A DNA stretch of 64,000 bases. Source: CAZABP01 sp964483245 (GTDB lineage Bacteria; Planctomycetota; UBA1135; UBA2386). The stretch lies in NCBI GenBank assembly GCA_964483245.1, contig CAZABP010000024.1, positions 1 through 64,000 of the forward strand, written 5' to 3'. The translations under genes and the position numbers were made by a program. A model generated the notes under the pieces. That model had not been told where the DNA came from, searched no databases, and worked only from the letters and a program-made list of their open reading frames with translations. Shown here one piece after another: positions 8,489 to 15,560 of the stretch (positions are counted from its first letter, which is position 1; each line of letters opens with the position of its first letter).

Positions 8489-10237
8489 TCAGTGACTCCC
8501 CGCCGCCAACCCCTCGAAGAACGCGCGCGCGTTCTCGCCGAGCGAGACGCTGCGGTAGCCCCCTTCCTGCACGACCAGCGTCGGCAGGCGCAGGCGTCCG
8601 ATCGAGCGGCCGTTCTCGAAGAAGTCCTGGAACCGCAGCGACCAGGTACCGGTCGGGTCCTTCGCCGCTGTGTCGAAGCCGGCGGCGACGACCAACATCC
8701 GTGGTGCGAACTCGGTGATCCGCTGCAGCGCCTGCTGCAGTGCCGCCGCGTATGCCCCAGGCGCCAGCTGCTCCGGCAGCGGGAGGTTCAGGTTGGCACC
8801 GGCACCGGCTCCTCCACCACGCTCCTCGGCGAACCCGCTGAAGAACGGATACGCGATCGCCGGCTCGCCGTGGATCGACACGGTCAGCACGTCCCCGCGT
8901 TCCCAGAAGATCTCCTGCTGGCCGTTGCCGTGGTGGTAGTCGATGTCCAGGACCGCAACCTTGCCGTCGCGCGCGAACTGCTGCGCCGCGATCGCGGCAT
9001 TGTTGAAGTAGCAGAACCCGCCGAACACGCGCCGCTCGGCGTGGTGTCCCGGCGGGCGCACCAGCGCATATGCGAGCTGCCGTTCGCCGCGCTGCAGCAC
9101 CCCCGCCGCGGTCAGCGTGCAGTCGACGGCACGCCGCGCGGCGAGCCAGGCGTTCGCGGTCAGCGGCGTGAACGTGTCGATGCAGTAGTAGCCGGCGCAG
9201 TACGCGAGATCGCGCGGCGGCCGCGCATGGTTGCGCAGCGGGAACACGTACGGATAGATCGCGCGATCGGGCGGGATCTGCGCGCAGACGTTGCGCAGGA
9301 ACTCGACCAGCGCCTCGTCGTGCACGGCGAGGATCGCCGCGTCGGGATGCTCCTGCGGCTCGCGTTGCGAGAACAGCCCGGTCGGCAGGATCCCGCCGAG
9401 CAGCGCCGCGACGCGCACCGGCGACTCGACGTAACCGCGCTCACGCCGGTGGTGGATCTGGTGGCGATCGTTGACGACGAGCGCGATGCAGTCACGCGCA
9501 GTCAGCACGGCCGGGGGCGCAGCCGCGCGCGCCGGCGTCGTGTAGCGCGGCGCGCGCAGCCGGACCGGATCGTCGTGGATCGAGTCGAGCACGGCGGCGA
9601 CGTACTCCGCGTCGACGATGCCGGAGTACTTGCGCGTCAGGATCGCGTGCACGATCGACTTCAGCTCGGAGCTCGGCAGCGGTCGCCCGGAGCCGAGATC
9701 GTCGAACACCAGGTGCGGCATGTCCCGCTGGCCTGGCCGCAGCGGCCGCTCGTAGTCGGTGCCGACGATCGGGCGCGCACCGAACCGCTCGTAGAATCGC
9801 AACCGCGCCGCGTTGGAACGCGCGTACTCCGGCTGGCTGCAGGCGGCCGGATCGTCCGGCAGGCACTCGAAGAACAGCCCGATGCAGCCGAGCTCGCGCA
9901 CGGCGTCGCGGACGTGCTCGTACAGCGCTCCGCCGATCCCGGAGCTGCCGCGCGCACGCGTGACCGCGAGGTAGTCGAGGTACGCAAACCGCTGATCCGG
10001 CGCGTGCAGGATCAGCGCGAAGCCGCGGTGCGTGCCACGCAGGTCTTCGGCCAGGAACAGCAGTGCCCGGAAGCCATGGCCGAACGGATCGCGCAGGCGG
10101 TCCGGGATCGCGTCGATCTCCGCCTTCGGGATGCCAGGAAGCCGGTCCTGCAGGGTCTTCAGGACCAGCGTCAGATCGCGCCGGTCGGCGTCGGTCACGA
10201 TTTCGCCGAGGCGCCGGATGCGGAACACGCGCCGCAC
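8489..10237 (-). CDS. GNAT acetyltransferase-histone deacetylase family fusion
   Basis: A single polypeptide of about 582 residues joins an N-terminal GNAT N-acetyltransferase to a C-terminal histone-deacetylase/acetylpolyamine-amidohydrolase domain. The GNAT part (about residues 5-185) has the strand LDYLAV, the acetyl-CoA loop RGSSGIGGALYEHV and the late helix AARLRFYERFGARP. The deacetylase part (from about residue 250) keeps the full zinc site and general base: PPGHH, LDIDYHHGNG, AGFDTAAKDPTG and QEGGYR. Both halves therefore look active. The start is uncertain: GTG at 10237, GTG at 10228 and TTG at 10264 are in frame, none with a clear ribosome site. It ends a minus-strand series with GT2, flippase and HDOD genes. 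Substrate could be acetylated polyamine, protein lysine or amino sugar. Confidence 0.88.
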   Translation of the reverse strand: MRRVFRIRRLGEIVTDADRRDLTLVLKTLQDRLPGIPKAEIDAIPDRLRDPFGHGFRALLFLAEDLRGTHRGFALILHAPDQRFAYLDYLAVTRARGSSGIGGALYEHVRDAVRELGCIGLFFECLPDDPAACSQPEYARSNAARLRFYERFGARPIVGTDYERPLRPGQRDMPHLVFDDLGSGRPLPSSELKSIVHAILTRKYSGIVDAEYVAAVLDSIHDDPVRLRAPRYTTPARAAAPPAVLTARDCIALVVNDRHQIHHRRERGYVESPVRVAALLGGILPTGLFSQREPQEHPDAAILAVHDEALVEFLRNVCAQIPPDRAIYPYVFPLRNHARPPRDLAYCAGYYCIDTFTPLTANAWLAARRAVDCTLTAAGVLQRGERQLAYALVRPPGHHAERRVFGGFCYFNNAAIAAQQFARDGKVAVLDIDYHHGNGQQEIFWERGDVLTVSIHGEPAIAYPFFSGFAEERGGGAGAGANLNLPLPEQLAPGAYAAALQQALQRITEFAPRMLVVAAGFDTAAKDPTGTWSLRFQDFFENGRSIGRLRLPTLVVQEGGYRSVSLGENARAFFEGLAAGSH

Positions 10238-10269
10238 TGGAGCCGGCGCGGCGCGCCGGCGCAAGCAGG

Positions 10270-11133
10270 TCAGCGCGGCAACCGCGCGCGCAGCCAGAGC
10301 TTCCAGTACGGGACCCCGCCGGCACCGAGCGTGCGCGCTTCACGCAGCCACGCGCGTGCGGCGGCGTGATCCCCGGCGCGCAACTCGTCGTAGGCGAGAT
10401 CGACGCGCGCCTGGGCGCGGCGCCGCGCGAACTGGCGCAGCTGCGCCGGATCCGCGTCCGCGGCGGTGAGCTTCTCGGCGATGCGGTCGAGTCCGCGCAC
10501 GAACCGGCGGTTGTCCCCGAGCGAGCCGGCGTGGCGGCGGTACTCGAGCAGCGGTTCGCCGACGTAGGCGATCGGTCCGAGGCGCGCCAACCGCAGCCAC
10601 AGGTCGTAGTCCTCGACGGCGAACAGCTCCGGGGCCGGATCGAACCCGCCGGCGCGCGTGAACGCATCGCGGCGCACGACCGCACTGCTGGCGACGACCG
10701 GGTTCTGTGCCAGCAGATCCGCGTAGCGCAGCCGCGCGGGGACGACGCGGCGCTCGTTGCAGCGGCCGGCGCGCGCGCCGTCCCGGACGAGGAACGCGTC
10801 ACAGCAGCAGGCGACGACTGCCGGATCCGCAAAGGCCGGGAGCTGCGCCGACAGCTTGCCCGGCAGCCAGCGATCATCGGCGTCGAGGAACGCCAGCAGC
10901 GGCGCGTGCGTCGCGGCGACGCCGAAGTTGCGCGCCGCCGCCGGGCCGGCGTTCGGCTGCCGCAGCACGCGCGCGCCGGCCGCCTGTGCTGCGTGCGCGG
11001 TGCCGTCGGTCGATCCATCGTCGACGACGACGAGGTCGATCGCAGCATGCGTCTGCGCGCGCACCGATGCCACCGTGCCGGCGATCCACGGTTCCGCCTG
11101 GTACGCCGGGATCACGACGGCGACGTCGGTCAT
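10270..11133 (-). CDS. family 2 glycosyltransferase
   Basis: A 287-residue GT2 enzyme with a GT-A fold. It begins MTDVAVVIPAYQAEPWI, followed by VVVDDGSTDGT (nucleotide binding), the metal-binding LAFLDADDRW, and the acceptor-side EDYDLWLRLARLG element that carries the ED catalytic-base position. No membrane segment is evident. It would transfer a sugar from an NDP donor to a lipid-linked or surface glycan. Its ATG overlaps the stop of the flippase gene by 4 bases (ATGA), so the two are translationally coupled and probably serve one oligosaccharide or exopolysaccharide pathway. Confidence 0.9.
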   Translation of the reverse strand: MTDVAVVIPAYQAEPWIAGTVASVRAQTHAAIDLVVVDDGSTDGTAHAAQAAGARVLRQPNAGPAAARNFGVAATHAPLLAFLDADDRWLPGKLSAQLPAFADPAVVACCCDAFLVRDGARAGRCNERRVVPARLRYADLLAQNPVVASSAVVRRDAFTRAGGFDPAPELFAVEDYDLWLRLARLGPIAYVGEPLLEYRRHAGSLGDNRRFVRGLDRIAEKLTAADADPAQLRQFARRRAQARVDLAYDELRAGDHAAARAWLREARTLGAGGVPYWKLWLRARLPR

Positions 11134-12518
11134 CGCCGGCGCCCGCGCAGTTTCTCGCCGATCGCCGCGCCGATTTCGCGCACGTAGCGCAGATCCCCGC
11201 GCTGCGGCACGAGGCAGTGCAGGATCGGTGCACCGCCGGTACGCCGGTACACGACCAGCGTGTAGGCCGCGGATGCGAGGTATGCGATCGAGGAGGCCCG
11301 CGCGGCGCCGAACGCGCCGTCGCTCGGGATCCACAGCACGTCGAGCGTGACCATCGTGACCAGCACGATCGAGCAGGCCACGATGCAGTGGTTCAGATGC
11401 CCGCGGGCGGCGAGGTGGTTCTGCAGGATCTTGGCGACCGTGAACGCGACGGTCCCGGGCAGCAGCCACGCCAGCGCGCCGAGCACGCGTTCGCGCCACA
11501 GCAGATCCCAGTGCTGTGGGATCCACAGCGACATGAACGGATCGACCAGCAGCCAGACGCACGCCCCGCCGACGACGGCGGTCACGAACAGCAGCCGCGA
11601 CAGCAGCGGCGTGAGCCGCAGCGCTTCGGCTTCGCTCTCGCCGGCGACGCGGCTGAAGAACAGGTCGCGCATCGCCTCGGGGAAGTGCCAGACGAGCTGC
11701 GCGAACGACATCGCCTGCCCATAGAACGCGACCTCGGCGAATTGCAGGTTCTTGAGCTCGGGGCCCTCGTGCAGCGCGCCGATCAGGAACAGCGCGCCGA
11801 CCAGGTAGATGTCGATGCGGTGGTTCAGGTACGTGAGGACCGACGTCAGGTTCGCGCGCCAACCGAACCGCAGCAGGTCGCGGAACACCGGCGCGGAGTA
11901 GTGCGGCCGGAACGGCACGCTGCCGCGCGACAGCCACAGCGCGAGCCCGAATGCCACGCAAGCAGTGAGCAGCCGCCCGAACGCGGTGCTCGCCGGGCCG
12001 TTGCCGGCAGTCGCGAAGAACAGCAGGAAGAACAGCGGCAGATACGTGACCGAACCGCCGAGCTGCACCAGGTTGTAGTCGCGGATCCGGTCCTGGCAGA
12101 GCTGGATGCTGTTCAGATAGCTCGCGCCGAGCAGGAACGGCACGCACAGGCAGATCGGCACGACGAGCTCCGGCGCGAAACTCCACTCCGGTTTCACCCA
12201 CGGACCGATCAGCTGGCTCGCGCCGATCCCGAGCAACGCGATCGCCGTCCCCCACCACAGCGCGACGGCGCTGACGGTGCCGGCGACCGCCGGCAGTGCG
12301 TGCAGCCCGCGGCGCAGGTGGTAGACCAGGGACGTCGCGAGCCCGAGGTTTGCGATCGCCATCAACACGAACGGCAGCGTGCCGAGCATGTCGATGACCC
12401 CCTTCGTCGAAGGATCGGCCTCGAACAGCTTGGTGACGATCAGCCCGGCGCCCTTCTCGACGACGACGATCGCGACGTGGACGAAGAACGTCAGCACCAC
12501 CCAGCGGCGGAACCTCAC
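11130..12518 (-). CDS. Wzx-like polysaccharide flippase
   Basis: A 462-residue integral membrane protein with about 12-14 hydrophobic helices, consistent with the MOP/Wzx family (polysaccharide biosynthesis protein, MATE-like fold) that flips lipid-linked oligosaccharides across the inner membrane. The start is a GTG at 12518 (MRFRRWVVLTFFVHV). Family-like features include the mid-protein NHRIDIYLVG helix entry and a late helix with PGTVAFTVAKIL. It overlaps the GT2 gene downstream by 4 bases and lies 48 bases after the HDOD gene on the same strand. Confidence 0.85.
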   Translation of the reverse strand: MRFRRWVVLTFFVHVAIVVVEKGAGLIVTKLFEADPSTKGVIDMLGTLPFVLMAIANLGLATSLVYHLRRGLHALPAVAGTVSAVALWWGTAIALLGIGASQLIGPWVKPEWSFAPELVVPICLCVPFLLGASYLNSIQLCQDRIRDYNLVQLGGSVTYLPLFFLLFFATAGNGPASTAFGRLLTACVAFGLALWLSRGSVPFRPHYSAPVFRDLLRFGWRANLTSVLTYLNHRIDIYLVGALFLIGALHEGPELKNLQFAEVAFYGQAMSFAQLVWHFPEAMRDLFFSRVAGESEAEALRLTPLLSRLLFVTAVVGGACVWLLVDPFMSLWIPQHWDLLWRERVLGALAWLLPGTVAFTVAKILQNHLAARGHLNHCIVACSIVLVTMVTLDVLWIPSDGAFGAARASSIAYLASAAYTLVVYRRTGGAPILHCLVPQRGDLRYVREIGAAIGEKLRGRRR

Positions 12519-12566
12519 GTCACGCCGCTCCGCTGCGAGGCTCGCGCCGGTCGTGCCGGTGGCGCG

Positions 12567-13439
12567 CTACCAGGGCAGCCCGGCTGCCTCGTAGTCCTCC
12601 TGGATCTGCGGCAGCAGGTCTTCGACGCGTTGCGGCTCGAGTCCGACCTGCTCGTAGACCTCCGGCGCGAGCGCTGGCGACGGCAGACCCTGCGTGGACG
12701 GGTGACCAGCGCTCCAGGCGAGGTGGTCGGCGAGGTGGACGAGCGACGACAGCGAACGGTGGAACGGATCCTTGGCCGGCGAGTGATGGTAGCGGATCGC
12801 GATCGTCAGATCCTCGGGCAGGAACCACTTGATCGCGAGCACGCTGCCGACGTCGGCGTGCGTGAAGCCGAGCCCCTGGTTCTCGAGTTCGAGCTCCGGA
12901 CGGCCGCTCGCGGCCGCTTCGGCGAGGATCGGTAGATACTTCGAGCCCATCTTCTCGACCAGGATGATCTTGCCGATGTCGTGCAGCAGACCGGCGATGT
13001 AGATGTCTTCGGCGTGCGAGCCGGCGAAGCGCGGCGATTCGCCGCCGAGCACGCGCGCGGCGACGCCGGTGAAGATCGAGTGCTTCCAGAACCCGAGCGG
13101 GTCGAAGTGCTGCAGCTTGTCGCGGTTGCGGCCGAACACGCTGAAGACGGCCGCCTTGAGCGCGACCTTCTTCGTCATGTTGAAGCCCATGATCGAGACC
13201 GCGAGGTTGACCGAGCTGACGCGGACCTGCAGGCCGTAGTACGCGGAGTTGACCAGGCGCAGGATGTTGGTCGAGACCGCTGGGTCGGTGCCGATCACCC
13301 GCGCGACGTCGTCGGCCGACGAGTCCGGGTTGGCCATGACCTCGTTCAGCTTGACGAGGACCTGCGGCAGCGTCGGCAGCTCCAGCGTCTTGTTGACGAG
13401 GTTCAGGATCGAAGTCGACTTCGTCTGCGTGTCGGTCAT
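12567..13439 (-). CDS. HDOD-domain signalling protein
   Basis: A 290-residue HDOD protein, related to HD-GYP phosphodiesterases but usually non-catalytic and used for signal transduction or protein contacts. The domain runs from about residue 15 to 215: LPTLPQVLVKLNEV at the entry, PAVSTNILRLVNSAYYG, the HD-like motif GLLHDIGKIILV, and IRYHH near residue 230. Retention of HDIGK is of note because many HDOD proteins have lost it. The ATG at 13439 is preceded by AAAGAG about 6 bases upstream. It heads the series HDOD, flippase, GT2, GNAT-deacetylase and could tie surface glycan production to a signalling state. Confidence 0.87.
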   Translation of the reverse strand: MTDTQTKSTSILNLVNKTLELPTLPQVLVKLNEVMANPDSSADDVARVIGTDPAVSTNILRLVNSAYYGLQVRVSSVNLAVSIMGFNMTKKVALKAAVFSVFGRNRDKLQHFDPLGFWKHSIFTGVAARVLGGESPRFAGSHAEDIYIAGLLHDIGKIILVEKMGSKYLPILAEAAASGRPELELENQGLGFTHADVGSVLAIKWFLPEDLTIAIRYHHSPAKDPFHRSLSSLVHLADHLAWSAGHPSTQGLPSPALAPEVYEQVGLEPQRVEDLLPQIQEDYEAAGLPW

Positions 13440-13529
13440 GACGCTCTTTGGGTCGGGTCCGTGTCTCCTATCGAGATCCCCATGCCGCCGGCTTGAGATC
13501 GCCGGAGACCGGGCCAAGATCCGCGGCCG

Positions 13530-14711
13530 GTGGACGTCCTGTTCCTGGCGCAGCGCGTGCCGTATCCGCCCGATCGCGGCGACCGGATCACGACCTGGCA
13601 CTTCGTGCGGCACTACGCGGAGCGCGGAGATCGCGTCCGGATCGGGGCTTTCGCCGAATCGGCGCGGGACCGGGAGGCGGCGGCGGAGCTGGCGCGGCGG
13701 GTCGGGGCCGAAGTCTGCGCCGTGCCGATCTCGCGGCGCTGGCGGCGGTTGGCGAGCCTGCGCGGGCTGCTGTCCGGGCAGGCGCTGACGCTGCCGTTCT
13801 TCTGGTCGGGGCGGCTCGCGCGGCAGGTCTCGCAATGGGCCGCTGCGGCGCCGCCCGACCTCGTGCACGTCTACTCGTCGTCGATGGCGCAGTACGCGCT
13901 CGGCCTGCGGGGGGCGCGGCGGTTGATGCAATTCGCCGAGCTGGATTCGGACAAGTGGGCGCAGTTCGCCGCGGCGCGGAGGGGAGTCGCGCGCTGGATC
14001 TATGCGCGGGAGGCGGCGCGGCTGCTGCGCTTCGAGCGGCGGGTCGCGCATGAGTTCGACTGGTCGTGCGTCGTGTCGGAGGCAGAGCGCGAGCTGTTCC
14101 GCCAGCGGATTCCGGACGTGGATCCGCAGGTGCTGCCCAACGGCGTCGACGTCGAGCAGTTCGCGAGCCGCGGGGATGCGCAGCGGGATCCGCATGCGGT
14201 CGTGTTCACCGGCGTCATGGACTACGAGCCGAACGTCGACGGTGTGCTGTGGTTCGTGCGCGAGTGCTGGCCGGCGGTGCGTGCGCGCGTGCCGGATGCG
14301 AGGCTGTTCGTCGTCGGCAGCCAACCGGTCGCGGCGATCCGGAACCTCGCGCGGGACGACATCGTCGTGACCGGACGCGTCGCCGCGACGCCGGAGTGGT
14401 TCGATCGTGCAGCCGTCGCGATCGCACCGCTGCGTCTCGCGCGTGGCGTGCAGAACAAGGTGCTCGAAGCGCTCAGCATGGGGCTGCCGGTCGTCGCGAC
14501 GTCGCCGGCCGCGCGCGGCCTGGGAGCCACGCCGGGTGAGTTCCTGCGCAGTGCCGACGGCGCGCAGGAGTTCGCCGGCGCCGTGGCCGCGCTGCTGCAG
14601 GATCCGGCGCGCGCGCGTTCGCTCGGGCTCGCCGCCGCGGCCTACGTGCGCGCGCACTGGCGCTGGGAGGATGTGTTCCGCCGCCTGGACGCGCTGCTCG
14701 CGCGCCCCTGA
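13530..14711 (+). CDS. family 4 glycosyltransferase (TIGR03087-like sugar transferase)
   Basis: A 393-residue GT-B glycosyltransferase starting at GTG 13530 (MDVLFLAQRVPYPPDRGDR). The N-terminal signature FLAQRVPYPPDRGDRI and the FAELDSDKW segment match the subfamily found with PEP-CTERM/EpsH exosortase gene sets (TIGR03087-type). The C-terminal half has the nucleotide-sugar site: VLPNGVDVEQF, FTGVMDYEPNVDGV, then the E-x7-E-like region RGVQNKVLEALSMGLPVV. It would add a sugar during assembly of an exopolysaccharide. No exosortase is in the window. It is divergent from the HDOD gene across 90 bases and convergent with tonB. Confidence 0.9.
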   Translation: MDVLFLAQRVPYPPDRGDRITTWHFVRHYAERGDRVRIGAFAESARDREAAAELARRVGAEVCAVPISRRWRRLASLRGLLSGQALTLPFFWSGRLARQVSQWAAAAPPDLVHVYSSSMAQYALGLRGARRLMQFAELDSDKWAQFAAARRGVARWIYAREAARLLRFERRVAHEFDWSCVVSEAERELFRQRIPDVDPQVLPNGVDVEQFASRGDAQRDPHAVVFTGVMDYEPNVDGVLWFVRECWPAVRARVPDARLFVVGSQPVAAIRNLARDDIVVTGRVAATPEWFDRAAVAIAPLRLARGVQNKVLEALSMGLPVVATSPAARGLGATPGEFLRSADGAQEFAGAVAALLQDPARARSLGLAAAAYVRAHWRWEDVFRRLDALLARP

Positions 14712-14728
14712 CAGATTGGCGCGACCAA

Positions 14729-14743
14729 AGGGGTCAGACCCCT
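14729..14743. repeat. dispersed GGGGTCAGACCCC palindrome, copy 1
   Basis: AGGGGTCAGACCCCT is a palindrome with a single central base. The 13-base core recurs at 17728, 17764 and 54525 in this window, always between genes. Here it lies between the convergent GT4 and tonB genes and could fold into a small hairpin. A short direct repeat CTAGGGTTT overlaps it (14742) and recurs at 14789 over the tonB stop codon. Confidence 0.75.
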
Positions 14744-14788
14744 AGGGTTTGGCTCGGCCTCGCCTGCGAAGCATTTGCGAAACGACTT

Positions 14789-15466
14789 CTAGGGTTTCAG
14801 GTGGAACTCGACCGGGATCTCCAGGCGATCGGCGCGCAGCTCGGCGCCCTGGTGCGCGGGGCGGAACTGCCACGCGCGGACGGCGCGCAGCGCGGCGCGG
14901 TCGAGCAGGTCGTGGCCGGACGAGCGTGCGACCGCGATCGCGGCGACGCGGCCATCGGTGCCGACCGACACGTCGAGCAACACGGTCCCTTCCATGCGCA
15001 ACCGGATCGCGCGCGCGGGGTACTCGGGTGGCTGGTTGCGGTCGTCGAGCGCGGCAGCCGGCACGAACGGCAGCGCGGGCGCCGGTGCAGATTCTGCAAC
15101 GCTGTCCGATTCGTTCGGGTCTGCTTCGGCGGCCGGCACGACGGACGCGGTCCATGCTTCATCGGCCGGCTGCGCGCGCAGTTGCGGTTCTGCCGGCGCA
15201 CGCGGCGCGGGTGCATCCGGCCGCCACGCCTCTTCGAGCAGCTCGGGGAACGGCTGCAACTCGACGAGCGCCTCCACCTCTTCGCGCAACGGCTCCACCT
15301 GCGCCGCGCGCGGCGGCGGCAGGGCGACGCTCGGCTGCGCCGGTTCGACCGCACAGTGCGCGACGACGAGTGGAGGGCGTGCGCCTGCCGCCACGACCCA
15401 GCACCCCAGCGTCACGGCAGCAACACCGTGTAGCAGCAGTGAGACAGCGAGGGTCGACGGGCGCAT
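14789..15466 (-). CDS. TonB-family energy transducer
   Basis: A 225-residue TonB-like protein. It has one N-terminal signal anchor (LAVSLLLHGVAAVTLGCWVV, about residues 6-25), a Pro/Ala/Glu-rich periplasmic linker of about 110 residues, and a C-terminal TonB domain from about residue 145. The C-terminal domain shows PEYPARAIRLRMEGTVLL, GRVAAIAVARSSG and the final helix-strand with AVRAWQFRPA and a closing VEFHLKP. TonB couples inner-membrane proton motive force, through ExbB/ExbD, to outer-membrane receptors. It is divergently placed 94 bases from the TonB-dependent receptor gene, its probable client. ExbB and ExbD are not in the window. Confidence 0.9.
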   Translation of the reverse strand: MRPSTLAVSLLLHGVAAVTLGCWVVAAGARPPLVVAHCAVEPAQPSVALPPPRAAQVEPLREEVEALVELQPFPELLEEAWRPDAPAPRAPAEPQLRAQPADEAWTASVVPAAEADPNESDSVAESAPAPALPFVPAAALDDRNQPPEYPARAIRLRMEGTVLLDVSVGTDGRVAAIAVARSSGHDLLDRAALRAVRAWQFRPAHQGAELRADRLEIPVEFHLKP

Positions 15467-15560
15467 CGGGCGGGCGAAGAGTTTCGGGATTCTGCCTGAA
15501 CGGATGTCCGAGCGCTCCGTTCACGCGGCCCCAAGCCCCCGGACCCCCCTCGCTGCGCCC

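Noticed and set aside
10707..12935. 742-codon plus-strand open frame opposite the flippase and GT2 genes
   Set aside because: Composition (Arg, Asp, Gln, His) is that of an antisense shadow; the minus strand has clear membrane helices and glycosyltransferase motifs.
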